Assembly (NCBI GenBank): GCA_025917655.1
Contig: CP084613.1
Coordinates: 3,660,001 to 3,724,000 of the forward strand
DNA length: 64,000 nt
Direction: 5' to 3'
Source: Chlorella sorokiniana
Taxonomy: Eukaryota > Chlorophyta > Trebouxiophyceae > Chlorellales > Chlorellaceae
The notes beneath the pieces were generated by a model. It worked only from the letters and a program-made list of their open reading frames with translations, searched no databases and was not told the origin of the DNA. Each line of letters starts with the position of its first letter. Within the stretch, counting starts at the first letter, position 1. Both the position numbers and the translations under genes were made by a program. This document shows positions 37,831-50,300 of this stretch, piece after piece.

Positions 37831-40800
37831 CTACTGGGCGCCGCCCTTTGCAGGGCCCTGCTTTCGTGGTGACAGCGCCGTTGCCGCAGCAGCGGCCGCC
37901 GCCTCCACCTCAGATGCAGATGCGCCGCGCCCAGGCTTGGTGGTGGGGATGCTGCTGCTGGCGGCGGGGTTGGAGGGCTTGGCGGGCTTTGCGTTGGCAG
38001 CTGGGATGGTGCCAAGCCCCTCCAGGGCTGAAGCGGCCAGGGCACGCGCCTCATCACGCTCCCTGCGCATCGCAGCACAGCACAGCACAGCACGACGGTC
38101 ACAGTGGGCCAGCTGGCAGGCGTCGGGCGGCAGCACTGCACGCTGGCGCCCGGCCCTCGAAGCGGCAGCGCAGCGGCAGGCGCATGCTGGCGCTCACAGC
38201 GTGAGGGCGGCGACCTGCGCCTTGAACGCATCAATCTTGGCCCGCGCCGCCGTGAGCAGGCGCTTGTTGCCAGAGCGCAGCGTTTCCAGCTCCTCGCGGG
38301 CCTTCACACGGTACGCAGTTTTTCGCGGGGTGGGTGCCGGGAGACGAGGGGGCACAGTGTTAGACTGGCAGCCCGTATCATCGTGGCAAACCCTTCCCTC
38401 CTATCACAACCTTTCGGCTGCTGCTCACCTTTGCCGCTGCCTCCCTCGCCTCCCCAAGCTCCCGCTCCAACGCCTCAGCGGCCTCCTCTGCCGGGGTGCC
38501 GTCGTTGTCCCCAAGCAGCGCCGCCGCCTGGGCCTCGCGCAGCTGCTGCTGCAGGCGTTCGGCCTTCGCCGCCAGCTCGCCCTTCTCAGCCGCCAGCTCC
38601 AGCTCGCGGGCCTCCAGCTGTGCCAGTGGGGCGCGGGCACGGGGCAAGGGTCGACAGGAGCAGATGGGCGGGCCAGCCGTCCATCGGAGGACATAACCAG
38701 GCAACTTTAAGCAGCACTGGCGGGCAGAGGAGGCATGTTGGCCGGGCGAGCAACCGCGCAGGCGGAGCGAATGCCCGCGCGGCTAAGGTCCCAGCCTTGG
38801 TGCCCCGAGGTGCGCGTGCGGAGCATAGACGGCTACTGTGGCAGCGGCTGGAGCGCGCGGCCGGGAGCAGGGCAGCTCGCGCGCTCGGCTTGTGCGCAGG
38901 CAGCGCCAGGCTGGCCGTGCAGCTGCGTGTCTTTGGCCAGCCAATCAGCGCAGGCGCACCCCCAGGCCTGCCACGGCACGCCTGCAGAGACCTTGCTGCC
39001 AGAAGCACAGAGGAACAAACTCCAAGCCGTGTTCCTGGCTTGCCTGCGATTCTGCGTCCTGCAGCCGCCGCCGCAGCTCAGCGGTGGCCGCCTCCGTCTC
39101 GGTGTCGCGACCCTCTGCCTCCCGCACCGCCTGGGCACTCTGGCTCTCCTCCAGCTGCGCTTCCAGCTCCTTGTGCTCCCGGCTGCGGGGGCGACGGTGC
39201 GGTGGGGCGCAGCAGGCGGGCGAGCAGCAGGCGGGTGAGCGCCAGGCGCAGGCAAACCACATGCCCGCAGGGCGGCAGGCGGTGTTGAACGGCGCAGACC
39301 TCACAGGCTCGTGCCCTTGTCCAGTCACGGTAAGGGGCCTACCTCAGCTGCTCAAACTTGGCGCGCAGCTCCGCCAGCTCGGATCGGGCGCCCTCCAGCT
39401 GCGCCTGGCGTGGAATGGAGGTGGCAGGGCGCACAGCGTGGCGTTTCGCGGGATCAAAGGGCGGGCGAGAGCGCCACCAGGCGCCCACGGGGTCGGGCCC
39501 ACACGCTCTGCACCTCGTGCCCCCAGGCGGCGATCGACAGCGGCTGGGCGCCCCCGTTGACAGCCAACGCCGGGCGTGGCCCACCTGTGCCGCCTCCTTC
39601 TCCGCCGCCGCGGCGGCTGCCTCCCGCAGGCGCAGGCGCAGGCCCTGCAGCTCCTCCGCCTGGCCCTGCGCCTGCACCGCCAGCCGCGCCCTGGCCTGGG
39701 TGAGGGCGTCCCGCTCGCCACGCAGCGCGTCCAGCTGGCCGCGCAGCGCGGCCACCTCGTCGCCTAGCGCCCCCAGCTTCCCCTCGGCTTCCTGCCGCGC
39801 CGCCGCCAGCTCGGCCTCCAGCGCCGCCACCTCCTCTGCGGACGCGGCCAGCGAGTCGCGCTCAGCGCGCAGCAGGCTCAGCGTGTCAGAGGTCAGCCGT
39901 GCCTCCTGCCGCGCCGCCGCCAGTGCCTGCTCGCACGCGGCCTTGGCTGCCTGCATCTCTGCAGGACGGCAGAGCAACCACAAGCGGGCGCAGGCGGAGC
40001 GCATGGGCAGGCAGGCCAGGAGCCGGTTCGCAGAGGGTGCAGAGGGGCAGCGGAGCCAGAGGGGGAGCAGCCACCCAAGAGAGGCAGCAGCCAGGCAGCC
40101 CAACAGATATAGGAACACCACCCCACCTGTCATGCTCTCCTCCAGCTGCTCCACCTGCTGCTGCACCCCAGTCACCTCCTCCTCCGCCTCCTCAGCCGCT
40201 GCACGCGCCGCCGCCTCCGCCTCCCGTGCAGCCTCCAGCTGGGCCTTGGTGGCAGCCAGCTCCTGCTGTGCAGCCTGCACCCGGTCTTGCAGCTCCTCCC
40301 TGGTTTTGCGGCAGTCTTCAGCCGCGCCATGGGCCGCCGCCAAGTCGCCCTTCAGCTGCTGGGCCTGCGCTGCAGCAGCAGCTGCCGCCGCGTCAGCGGC
40401 CGCAAGCCGCTCCCGCACCTCTGCTGCTTCTTCTGCGGCCGCCTTGGCTGCCGCCGCCGCCTCCTGCGCTTGCTTCCTGGCGGCCGTCGCCGCCTCCCGA
40501 GCCTCCTCCAGCTCTTGCTGCAGCTCTGCAGCCCGCTCAGCAGACCCTGCGGCTGCCATTGCCAGGCTCTCCAGCTCAGCGGCGGCACGCTCCGCCTCCG
40601 TCGCCTGCGCACGCGCCACCGCCAGCTGCGCCATCAGCCGCACCCGGCTTGCTCGGCGGCTGCCAGCTGGGCAGCCAGCTCGCCGCGCTCGGTTGCAGCC
40701 GCAGCCAGCTCCGCTTCCAGCTGCCGCTTGCCCTCCGCCGCTGCGGCAAACTCTTGCATCAGGGCATCCTTGCCCGCGGCAGCAGCCGACAGCTCAGCTT

Positions 40801-42609
40801 GCGCCTCCTCCAGCTGCTGCTGGAGCGCGTCGCGCTCCCCAAGCGCTGCCTCCAGCTCATCCGCAGCGGCGGCGGCGGCGGCCTCGGCCTGCGCCGCTGC
40901 TTCTTCGGCGGCCCGCTCCAAGTCGGCGGCGCGTTGCTCGGCGGCCTGGCGGGCGGTGGCCTCCGCTTGCGCAGTGGCTTGTTGCGCGGCCAGCTGGCGG
41001 CTGAGCTCCCGGCCTGTCGCTGGGCACCCTCCTCAGCCTGCCGCAGCTTGCCCTCCAGGTCAGCAACTCGCCCCCGCAGCTCGCCTGCCTGCCGCTCCAG
41101 CTGAGCCCCACGCTCCTCCGCAGCGTCTGCCCGCGCCACAGCCGCGGCGGACACGCCCTCGGCAGCCTCTTGCGCGTCCCCGGCGGCACGTGCAGCCTCT
41201 TCGGCATGCCGCTGCTGCTCCACAGCAGCGGCCGCTGCGGCCTCCGCGGCGCGCTGCCGCTGCTGGGCGTCCGCTTGCGCCTGCCGGGCGGCTGCCGCTT
41301 CGGCCCGTACACGCTTGTTCTCGGCAGCCGCCGCATCCACCTCGCCCTTCAGTGCCAGGAAACGATCCTTCTCTGCCACCGCCTGCACGAAGGGGGCCCA
41401 GGAGGCATGCAGCACAAACGACTTTGGCGGCCAACCTGCATGCATGCCCCAGCCGCCAAGCTGGCTCCATATGCTGAGCGCAGCTGTTCACCCCTGGTGG
41501 AGGCGTCGCTGCTCAGCGGCACCGCAAGCACGCCTGGCCGGCAGGGCCGCTGGCGCAGCGTGGCTGGCGCGGCAGACCACCCCACCTGCGCACACTCCTC
41601 GTCCGCCGCCTGCTTGGCGCTGTAGGCTGCGTCGCGCTCAGCCAGCGCGGCCTCACGGTCCTGCTCTGCAAGGCGGCGCAGCCGCTCCGCAGCCTGCACC
41701 GCGGCAGCCGGGAACAGCATCTCGGGATGGACGCAAGGGGCGGCGCGAGTGCGACTCAAGTTTGGTCATGAGACCGGCCTTGTGCATGGCTGGTCGCATA
41801 ACAAAAGGGGAGGGCAGCGGCGGGCAGCCCACCTGGGACTTCTTCTCGTAGCTGGCCACGCTGCTGAGCGCCCTCCTGGCGTCCAGCTCAGCCTTGCCCA
41901 GGGCCTGCGCCTTCTCGTCCCTCTCCTTGCTGCAACCCCAACAGAAGCAGCCCTTGTGACGAGCGAGGGGCGAGCCAACGCAGGGGGCAGGCAGGCAACG
42001 CAGTCGCAAGGGCCGCCGTGGAAGGCGAGAGGGCAGCTGCGGCCGCCACGCCGCGCACCTGATCTCATCCAGCTGCGCCGTCAGCTGGCCAATCTCCTGC
42101 CGCAGCTCTTCTTTCGTGGCGCTGTGCGCCTCCACCTGCGCCTCCAGCTGCAGCTCTGCAGCCTCGATCTCGGCCAGCCGCGCTTGTGCCTGGCGGCAGC
42201 GGTACTCAGCCCGCCCCTCAGCCTCCTGCAGCACCTGCACCGCCCTGCGCAGCTTCTTGTTCTCCCTGCGAGATTGGATGACAGCGAGAGTGCACTTCAA
42301 CGAGCAGCGGCGGGTGGACCGTCGGGCGGCAGGCGGCAACACTGCCGCCCGTGCACAGGCAGGCATTGCAGCTTGGAGCACAAGGGCTGTGCCCTGATGC
42401 GACATGATGCACATGCAATGACGGGCCTCAGGTTGGCCAACGAGCAAGTCCGAAGCAGGATGAGTTACGCGGGCCCGGAAGATTGCTCGTCGCTTCCACT
42501 GGTCGCAAAAATGTGCTTTGATGAACGTTGAAGTGTCATATGAGACTCACCGGCTGTCATTCAGCCATTTCCAAACTAGGACGCCCAGGATGGCCAACCA
42601 GATCAGCAT
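37831..42609 (-). CDS. N-terminally anchored long coiled-coil protein
   Basis: I do not recognise a named family. The ATG at 42609 encodes MLIWLAILGVLVWKWLNDSR, a single hydrophobic anchor with a positively charged end, spliced in phase to RENKKLRRAVQVLQEAEG. Everything after is Ala/Glu/Gln/Arg/Leu-rich heptad-like coiled coil, e.g. AEIEAAELQLEAQVEAHSAT, AELEAALGERDALQQQLEEA, ELAAARQEAEGKLGALGDEV, LELAAEKGELAAKAERLQQQ. The tail is LERDEARALAASALEGL then a disordered Ala/Pro/Ser end stopping at 37831 (TAG). I estimate 900-1000 residues in about eleven exons. Likely topology is a type II or signal-anchored rod facing the cytosol, as in golgins or kinectins, but no GRIP, kinesin-binding or other end domain is visible. 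One frame slip near 41013 (QRQAG to RELSRQLAAQQ). The antisense strand is also widely open because of codon bias. Confidence 0.72.
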
Positions 42610-42969
42610 TTCTACGATATTTTTATGCTATGACTACCTAACGACGATGGCAGCACCTGGGGCTCTCGTTGGGCAGCCTGAGCCTTAATCAACCGGCGTC
42701 GTACTGGGGTACCGCCGCCGCTGTCGCTGCCTGTCCAAAATGCAGGCTGGGGTTCGAAGAGAATGCAGGGAGCAGCTGGTGGCGGCGGTGGGCGAGCTGG
42801 CTAGACAACATTTGTGGTGAACTGCTCAGATGAGGGCGATACGCGTGTACATTCATCGTACGATGAATGCGTCTGCTACCACTGCCGGCTGCGGTTCGCC
42901 GCAGAGCCAGGCTGACGCGGCAGGGCAGACACCTGCAATTCGCCGGCCTTGCACAATGCATACTATACA
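42610..42969. other. Intergenic spacer with a perfect palindrome
   Basis: Between the coiled-coil gene's promoter side and the 3' end of mannanase 1, both minus strand. Contains the 20-base palindrome at 42850-42869. No coding content. Confidence 0.45.
42850..42869. promoter_or_regulatory. 20-base perfect palindrome
   Basis: CATTCATCGTACGATGAATG reads the same on both strands. It lies about 240 bases upstream of the coiled-coil gene's ATG, so a dimeric factor site is possible; a chance palindrome of this length is unlikely but cannot be excluded. Confidence 0.45.
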
Positions 42970-45900
42970 TCATTTAAGTCGGTACCACAATATTGGTGCA
43001 CAGCAAGAAGAAAGCTCCTGTTCGCCATGTAACAGGTAGCAGGCCAGGACTGCGGAAAACGTTGGGCACCAGTAGGATGCTGAGCAAAGCAAAGCGTTTC
43101 CAGTACGCTGGGACAATGACCAATGGATGCAATCAGGAAGACGTTTCTCGCATAATGCGCAGGAATTATTTGCAGCCTTCATACAATCAACCAGGGGCAC
43201 CAAGCCTTCCTCGGCCCAGCTGTCGCCCGCCGAGCGTTGCGGCTCTTCAGGGTTTGCTTTCGCGAGCAAACGACTCCACGCGGGCGGGCTGTGGGGGTTG
43301 GAGGCGCAGTATGCCTCCCTGCTGTCCCACACCGTCTGCAGCAAAATTGCATGTTTGTGAGTTTAATGAGGGCAGGTGCATCACCCGCACTACATTCAAT
43401 GACCTGGCTGGGCAGTCGATTAGCAGCCGTGCACAGCCTCCCCCGCTGTCCCACCCACGCAGACCACATGCGCCTACACACCTGGCGGTACCAGGTGGAC
43501 CATGTACCGCACGGCTGGGTGATGTTCTTCCCCATGTCGTTCACGCTGCTGCACGTCTCCTCGGGCGGCTGCAGCATGGGGTGGCAGGAAGCGCGAGGCA
43601 TGCTCGCTGGAGGACGGGGTGGTGCAGCAGTTCACTTGCTCGACGGCGCTTTCCTGGCAGTCGTTCTTCAGGGGGCACTGCCCCGTTTTGAGGAAGCATC
43701 CCTGCTGGACGGTGTTGAAGGTGAACATGTCGCAGCCGTCCGCTGCCTGGCAGGCCAGCGCACACTGCCCAACAGTCACCGGCACCGCGCTCCGAAACCG
43801 CCCTGCGGGAATGGCATGCGTTTGCTCTTGGTCAGCGCATCTCCATGCTGCTGGCTCAGCAGGGGTGGGCGCAGTTGGGGTGAACACTGCTTAAAGCAAG
43901 TTGTTTACCGCAAAGGCAGCGTTCCTGTCGAAGCTGCCGGTGGGATCGTCAGCCCAGCCAATGGCAATCTGCAGACCACAGCAGCGAACAAGAGGTCAGC
44001 ACGGCTTGATTGCCTTGGCTGCAATTCACATCTGGAGGAGCATGACAGCCCCCAACTTCAGTCAACAGGTCAGGCCACCAACATTAGGCACCTGCGGATA
44101 GGCGACATCTCGCCCAGCGTCGCAGGCTTGGCCACTTGGCTCATTGTAGAAGGCACCCAGCGCCGCACTGCACCGACACAATGACAGTGTGGACCAGAAA
44201 GTAATCTGCTCACTCAAAAGTCACAACTGCACGTCTTGGACTGCACGCTACAGCAAGCAGCAGTCTGCAACTGCCTCACTTGATGGCTGAGGTGTCGTTG
44301 GAGCATTCCGAGGTGCCACTGCCGTTGGTGCCTGGGGGCACTCGCAGCTGAAGCCGCCCTGAAGTAATGCGAAGGGCAGAAACGAATGTGGGCCTCATCG
44401 AGAAGCATGCATGCCAAGGCAGCGTCGTCAAGGTATGTGCACCCATGCTCCAGCTTACATCCGAGTTGATGCACACGGCTGTGTCGGCACAGTTGTCAGT
44501 GCCACGAACACACTCATTGACGTCAATTTCGCATGCAGGGCCCTCATACCTGCGCTTGGGAGGGCGCATAAAGAGGCGAGTGCTGTTTGAGAACAGGAGT
44601 CTTTGCGTGCATCTTCATCTCATGCCAACAGCTGGGTGCATGCCACGCACCCCTTGTTGGAGCATTGCCCAGCAGCCGGCCGGCCCTTCTTGCTGCAGGC
44701 TCCCTCAGGCCCCGAGTAGAGGCGCTGCACCGCGGCGACATTGCTCCTGACCAGGCTGAAGGTAGGGTCCGAGGCATACACGCCAAAGCGCCCGGAGCCT
44801 CCGCCCTCGCCCTTGCTGGCTGTCTGCAGGTCAGGGCAGCAGCTTGCATTCGGGCGGTCCAGCCAAAGCGCAGGCTACCAAACGCAGAGAGGATGCACCA
44901 GGCAGCACCAGCCAGCTGCAGGCAGCTCAGCGGTGCGGCGGTACCTGGCCGGGGGCGTAGAACTGCCACCAAAGCGCACCCTTGAGCGCGCCGCCGCTCT
45001 TCAGGCTCTCCTCCACCGCGTCAAAGGCAGCCCGGAAGTAGGCATCGCGGTTGGCCTCAGCCCCAAACTCTTCCAAAATCAGTGGCTTGCCCAAGGACTC
45101 CGCATCTGCGCAGTTTCAAGCAGGGGAGTAGTGGCTGCAGTGAACAGGGAAGGGGGAAGCTGCAGCCGCATTTCGTCGAGGGCTGGCACCCGCAAACGGC
45201 AACCCACCCTTGATGTGCTGCTGGATGTAGCGCTGCACAAAGTCCACCGACAACGGCTCGCTACACGTTTGGCACTTCCACAGGTCCGGCCTGGCACCAG
45301 GGCACAGGGGAGCACTTGTGAGAACTACAACTCGCAGAAGCGCTTGAATGTTTCATGTGAGCATGCCAGCTAGCAAGCACCTCAGGTGCTAACCAGCTGT
45401 AAACTATATGTGCACAGCATGTGCTGTGCTGCGGCACCCCATCACCTTACCAGATGTGCATGGCGGCAAAGTCGATGTTTGGGTCCGAGTGGTCAGCAAC
45501 AAAGTCTTGGCCCGATTTTTGCGCCCAGTCACTGTCTGGGTAGCCTGGGTTGGCAGAGAAGGAGGCGCTGCACCTTGGAAGGGGGATGCGCCACTGTGAA
45601 CGGTAGCAGGCAGGCGAGCACCAGGTGGCAGAGGTGGCATCGTGCTGGGCACCACACTGTCCTTGAATCATCCTGCACACCTTGTGGTGCTGTAGAAGCC
45701 CTCCTCCCCCACCGTCAGCAAATGGTTCGAGTCCAAGCCCTTCACAAAGGCTGCCATTTCCTTGACCCAGGCTGCAATGGTGCCTGCACATGTCAAGGGG
45801 GAGGAGGCGGGCTGATATTGCCAGCAAGGCGCCGTGGCAGCGCGAGACAGAACCTGTTATTCACTACAGTGGTAACCAACATCATGTCTTGCCTTTTGCG

Positions 45901-47044
45901 CAATCTTGGCACACAGGCTCATTGACTAGGTCCCAGGCCATCACAGTTGGGTCCTCGCTGTACTGCCTCCCGTGATGGTGTTGGTGCGGGTGAGCAGCGC
46001 GCGCACGTAATCCTTGAACAGCTGCTTGGTAGGTCCATGGGTGAAAAAGTCGTTGTGGGACACGCCTGCAGGCAGGCAGGCGAACCAACCAGACAGTGTA
46101 ATGGTGTGATGCGGTGGCGTGGGCCGAAAGAATGGAGGGAGACGAGGGGGCACTCACTGCCCAGGTTCAGCACGCAGCGCGGTCACCAGGCACCCCCTGC
46201 CCATCCCTCACCTGTGAGGTTGGCAAACTGGTCGATGCCCCCGATGGGGGTCCAGTTGGAGGTGAAGGACAGAATGACCTGCGCAGGGTCATGGAGATGG
46301 CAGCAAACTCGTCAGGAGTCTTTTTCACGCCCAGCAAAGCTTAAGCTGCCCGGCCAGGGCTCCGTGCCTTGATGCCGCGGCGGCCAGCCTCCGCCAGGAA
46401 GTAGTCCAGCCCCCGCAGCATGCCCTCATTGAGGTCGCCAGGGCCCAGCAGGGAGGGGTAGGTGTTGCTGACGCCGTGGGCCCTGCAGCAGGACGGGGGC
46501 AGGAGAGGGGTGAGAAGGCAAGGGGGAAGAGCCAGGGGGACAGCCACGGGAACCCATCTCTCTGCCTTTGCATCCTGCTCCTTCACTCACCACGCCCGCA
46601 CCACTGTCATGCCTGTATCCACAGCGCTGTCCAGCAATGTGCGGATAAGCTGCGGCCCGGTGACACCGTCAGGCAGGCGCGATCCCACAAGGCGGGCGCC
46701 CCGCTGCCGCCTCCATGACCTCCCATTGGTTGAAGCCGGAGATGGGAAACCTGTTGCAGCCCAGCACAAACTCGCCATCAATCAGCTCCACAAAGCTGTC
46801 GGCCAGGGCAGGGTCTGGGTACTTGGCAGCCTGACGCAGCTGCGTACAGGGTGGGGCAAGCTTGCTCAAGCACGCAGCGGCAGCATGCCAGATTGGTCAT
46901 GGCACTAGGTGGGTGCAGATGAGGCCTCTGCTACAAGTCGTGTCTGCTGCGGAAGGAGCCTCTCAGGCAACTCCCTACCTGACGAGCAGCCAGGCTGGGC
47001 TGCACAGCCGTTGAGGCTGCCAACAGCAACCACAGGAGAAGCAT
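42970..47044 (-). CDS. Secreted GH5 mannan endo-1,4-beta-mannosidase with EGF and PAN-like modules (copy 1)
   Basis: Cleaves internal beta-1,4-mannosyl links. The ATG at 47044 opens a signal peptide ([20 protein letters not shown]). The GH5 barrel follows: [79 protein letters not shown] (acid/base Glu in NEP), [30 protein letters not shown] (nucleophile Glu), [16 protein letters not shown]. Then a calcium-binding EGF-type unit ([19 protein letters not shown]) and a PAN/Apple-like Cys segment ([43 protein letters not shown]). A last exon reading [13 protein letters not shown] would end at 42970; this 3' end is the least certain. Frame slips near 46691-46702, 45968 and 44330 lie in G/C runs. 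Secreted; a cell-wall role in a mannan-containing alga is inferred. Tandem with copy 2. Confidence 0.83.
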
Positions 47045-47330
47045 GCTTTCCACTTGCTAACCAAGGGAGATAAACTGGGAAGAGAGTGCTCGACAACAAG
47101 GCGATTATGAAGGGCCAGGAGATCTTGGAGCCACCAACTTACTGTGGAGGAAAGCGCTGCCGTCTTGAGGAAAGGAAAGCTTTCTACTGCCTACTGTGTG
47201 CCACAGGCTATCCTTGGTGTTCCAGGTTACAGAAAAATATCGCTCCAGGGACAAGAGACAGATCGAGGGATGTTCATACCGACATGTTCATTTCACCACA
47301 CGACTGCTCTCCTGCAGTAACTGATCTGTT
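47045..47330. other. Spacer between tandem mannanase genes
   Basis: 286 bases holding the copy 1 promoter and the copy 2 3' UTR, both genes on the minus strand. No gene seen. Confidence 0.4.
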
Positions 47331-50300
47331 CTACGAACTGGTGCCGCTGCCGCTGGAGGCGGCCTGCACGCGGGGTGCCTCCACCGGGTCCAGGAGCTGT
47401 ACCGCGGCGGCGCCAGGAGCAACCGCGGTGGAAGGGAGTGCAGCGCTGCCTGGATCAGCGGTCGCAGCGGGCACCGTCGGACCTGGCTCGGCCGCCGGGA
47501 TTGCGCGGGCCAGCTGCTCGCCATACTTGGCCAAGTAGGCCTCCTCCCACTGCACAAGGTTTGTGCAGAGAGGTATCAAGCAAGTATCAACGCGGGTTTC
47601 GCTGCGCCGGCTACAAGACCAGACGCCCATTAAAGCACAATATCTTTCCCGCCTCGCCACTCGCCACAACCATCCGCCCCCGCGAGGCGCCCGCGGCCGG
47701 GCCGGCGCGCCGCGTCCCCCCCTCCCCCCACACACACACGACTGCTGCCCACCTGCTGGAAGACAAGGGGTATGGAGTTGTTGACACGACTGGGCACCCG
47801 GGAATCTCCACGTAGGTCACATTGGCACAGGCGGCCTCCACATCCATGTCCAGGCGGTAGTAGGAGCGCCAGAAGCCGCACGGCTGGCTGAACACCTCGC
47901 CGCGGTCGTTGGTGGAGTTGCACAGCACCTCCTCACCAAAGCTGCGGAGCAGAAGCGAAGGGGCCTGAGCTCAAGAGTTCGTTTAACAGCAGTTGCCAGT
48001 GGCACGCTAATGCACAATTTGCAGAAGCTGGAAGCATGGCATATAACTGCCCTCATGCTGCGCTGCTCGTACTCACCAAAAGTTGTAAGAGGGGCACTGC
48101 TCCTTCTTGAGGAAGCACTGGGCCAGCACTTCGTTGATCACAAAGCCCTCGCACTCCTCAGCCTCCTGGCAGGCAACCATGCATTCCTGCAGAGGAGCGG
48201 GAGGATGCAGCACGCGGGATACGCTCGAGTTTGCGCTGACCAGCGCATCGGTTACTTGCGGTGCCTCCATCCCGCCCAGGCCTCTCCGACCCACCCCAGT
48301 CAGCCCATCCCCATCCCCACCGCCATCCGCCCACCAGCAGGGAGATGTTGGTGCGCGAACCAAAGTCGGCCCCTTCCTTGCGGAAGAACGAGAAGGAGTC
48401 GAGCGGGTCGTACAGGAAACCTGTGGGAGGGAGGTGCGGAGCGGGGGGTCAGGCACGCCGCAGCCAGCGCCGCCTGGGCGCAGGTGAGGCGAGATATGGC
48501 GGCCCGCGCGCGCTGCGCCTGCTGCTCACCAGGCGCGGTGGCGGGCCAGGCCACGTCGTAGCCGGCGTCGCACGCCAGGCCCTGCGGCTCGCTCCAGTAC
48601 AGCTGCTCCAGCTGAGACAGGGCCGCAGGGTCGGCTGCGCAGGTGGCGCCATCGCCGCGGTAGCCCCTGCATAATTAGGCAGCATGGCAGCTTGTGGGGT
48701 GCCCAACAGTTAGGCCCATAGCTCGGCTTTCCAAGCAACGCTACAGACTACTATGCAGCCTGCCAGTGGGTCCAAGAGGGTTGAGCCCCGCCACCGCCGC
48801 GCGCTCACCACCAGCACTGGCACTCGTAGCCGGCCTGGGTGTCGATGCAGGTGGCGTGGGGGTCGCAAGCGGCTGTGCCGCGCACGCACTCGTTGATGGG
48901 GATGTCGCAGCGGGGACCCTCCATGCCTGCTGGGGGGTGGGGGTGGGGGGTTAAATTGGGGGCAGCGCGCAAAGCTGAGGAGTGGGAGGGTGGCACCCTG
49001 GCTCACCACCCGACGGAGCGCGCACCTGTGCCAGCAGTCCCGTTGACCCAGGTCTGCTGGCAGCTGGGCGCGGGTGGCAGCAAGGCCCCGCGCGCCGACG
49101 GTGTGCACCCCGCCACGGGCTGCTGGTTGAGCTGGGCTACCGTCTGCGCGTTGTCGGCGATGGGCTTGAACGCGTCATCGGAGGGGTAAATGCCGAACAG
49201 GCCGCGGCCGCGGCCCTCTGACTGCGGCGCTTGCTGGCCCTCGGCAAACCACTGCACGAAGGCGTGGTTGGATGGGTTTGTGGACGGGCTAGCATGGTCA
49301 GCGCTGGCTCCTGAAGGTCAGCTCCAAGCAAGCTGGCACGTTCTTTCTTGCCTCAACATGCATACTGAAGGATCAGCGGCTCACCTGCCAGAACAGGGTG
49401 CCCTTGAGGCCCGAGCTGGGGTCCTCCATGAGGCGGTCGACGGCTTCGTAGGCCACATCCATGAAGGAGTTGCGCTCCTCCAGGGTGGCCGCCACAAACT
49501 TGCCGCCGATGGTGGCGTTCTTGGTGACCCACTTGCCGTGCTGTAGGGAGGGCCAGAGGGGGGCAGGGGGCGTGTTGAAAGTTTGGCCCCAGCGTGACAG
49601 CTTGAGGTGCTCCCTCGCAACTCAGCTGAGGCTGTCGCTCGGCCAACAGCCAGGCCTGGCAGCGGGAGCGCACCTCTTCCAGCACCAGCGGCTTGTTCAG
49701 CAATTGCCGCGAGTCGTGCGCGTGGTCGGTGATCCAGCGCACCAGCCAGGCGGGGTCCACTTGCTGCCAGTTGTCGACCTGCGTGGAGGCGCAGCACGCG
49801 CGGCACCTGGTTCTAGACTGCGCCTTGTGTGGAACCAGCAAGCGGGTATGCTTGCGGCCCTCGTCCCTGCCAGTGTCTCATCCCAGTGGGCAAGCATCGT
49901 GCGGCCTCCCACCCAACCCACCCAGGCGTGGATGGTGGCAAAGTCGATGGCCGGGGAGGAGTGGTCGGCAATGAAGTCCTGGCCCTCTTCCGCTGCCCAC
50001 TCAGTCCTGCGCAGGCCGGATGCCGGGCCGCAAGCAAGCAGCAGAGGATCAGCACCGTGCCAAGTGCCACCAGCAGCACGCACGCATCCAGGCGGCCATG
50101 CTGCGACGGACAGGCCTCCGCACAGGCGCACCAAGGCTGGCCGGGGTTGGCAGGGTTGCCGCAGCAGGCGTAGAAGCCTTCCTCTCCAGTGCTGACCAAG
50201 TGATTGGGGTCCACCTGCGCAGCAGGAGGACACCGAGGCAAACAACCACATGGAGGGAGTGCTAGGAGTCGGGCAGGCAGCAGGGCTGGGTGCTGTGGGC

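Noticed and set aside
39358-41004. 548-codon open frame on the plus strand
   Set aside because: It is the antisense of the coiled-coil gene; the Ala/Glu/Gln-rich GC-biased codons leave the reverse strand open as a Ser/Ala-rich shadow with no motif.
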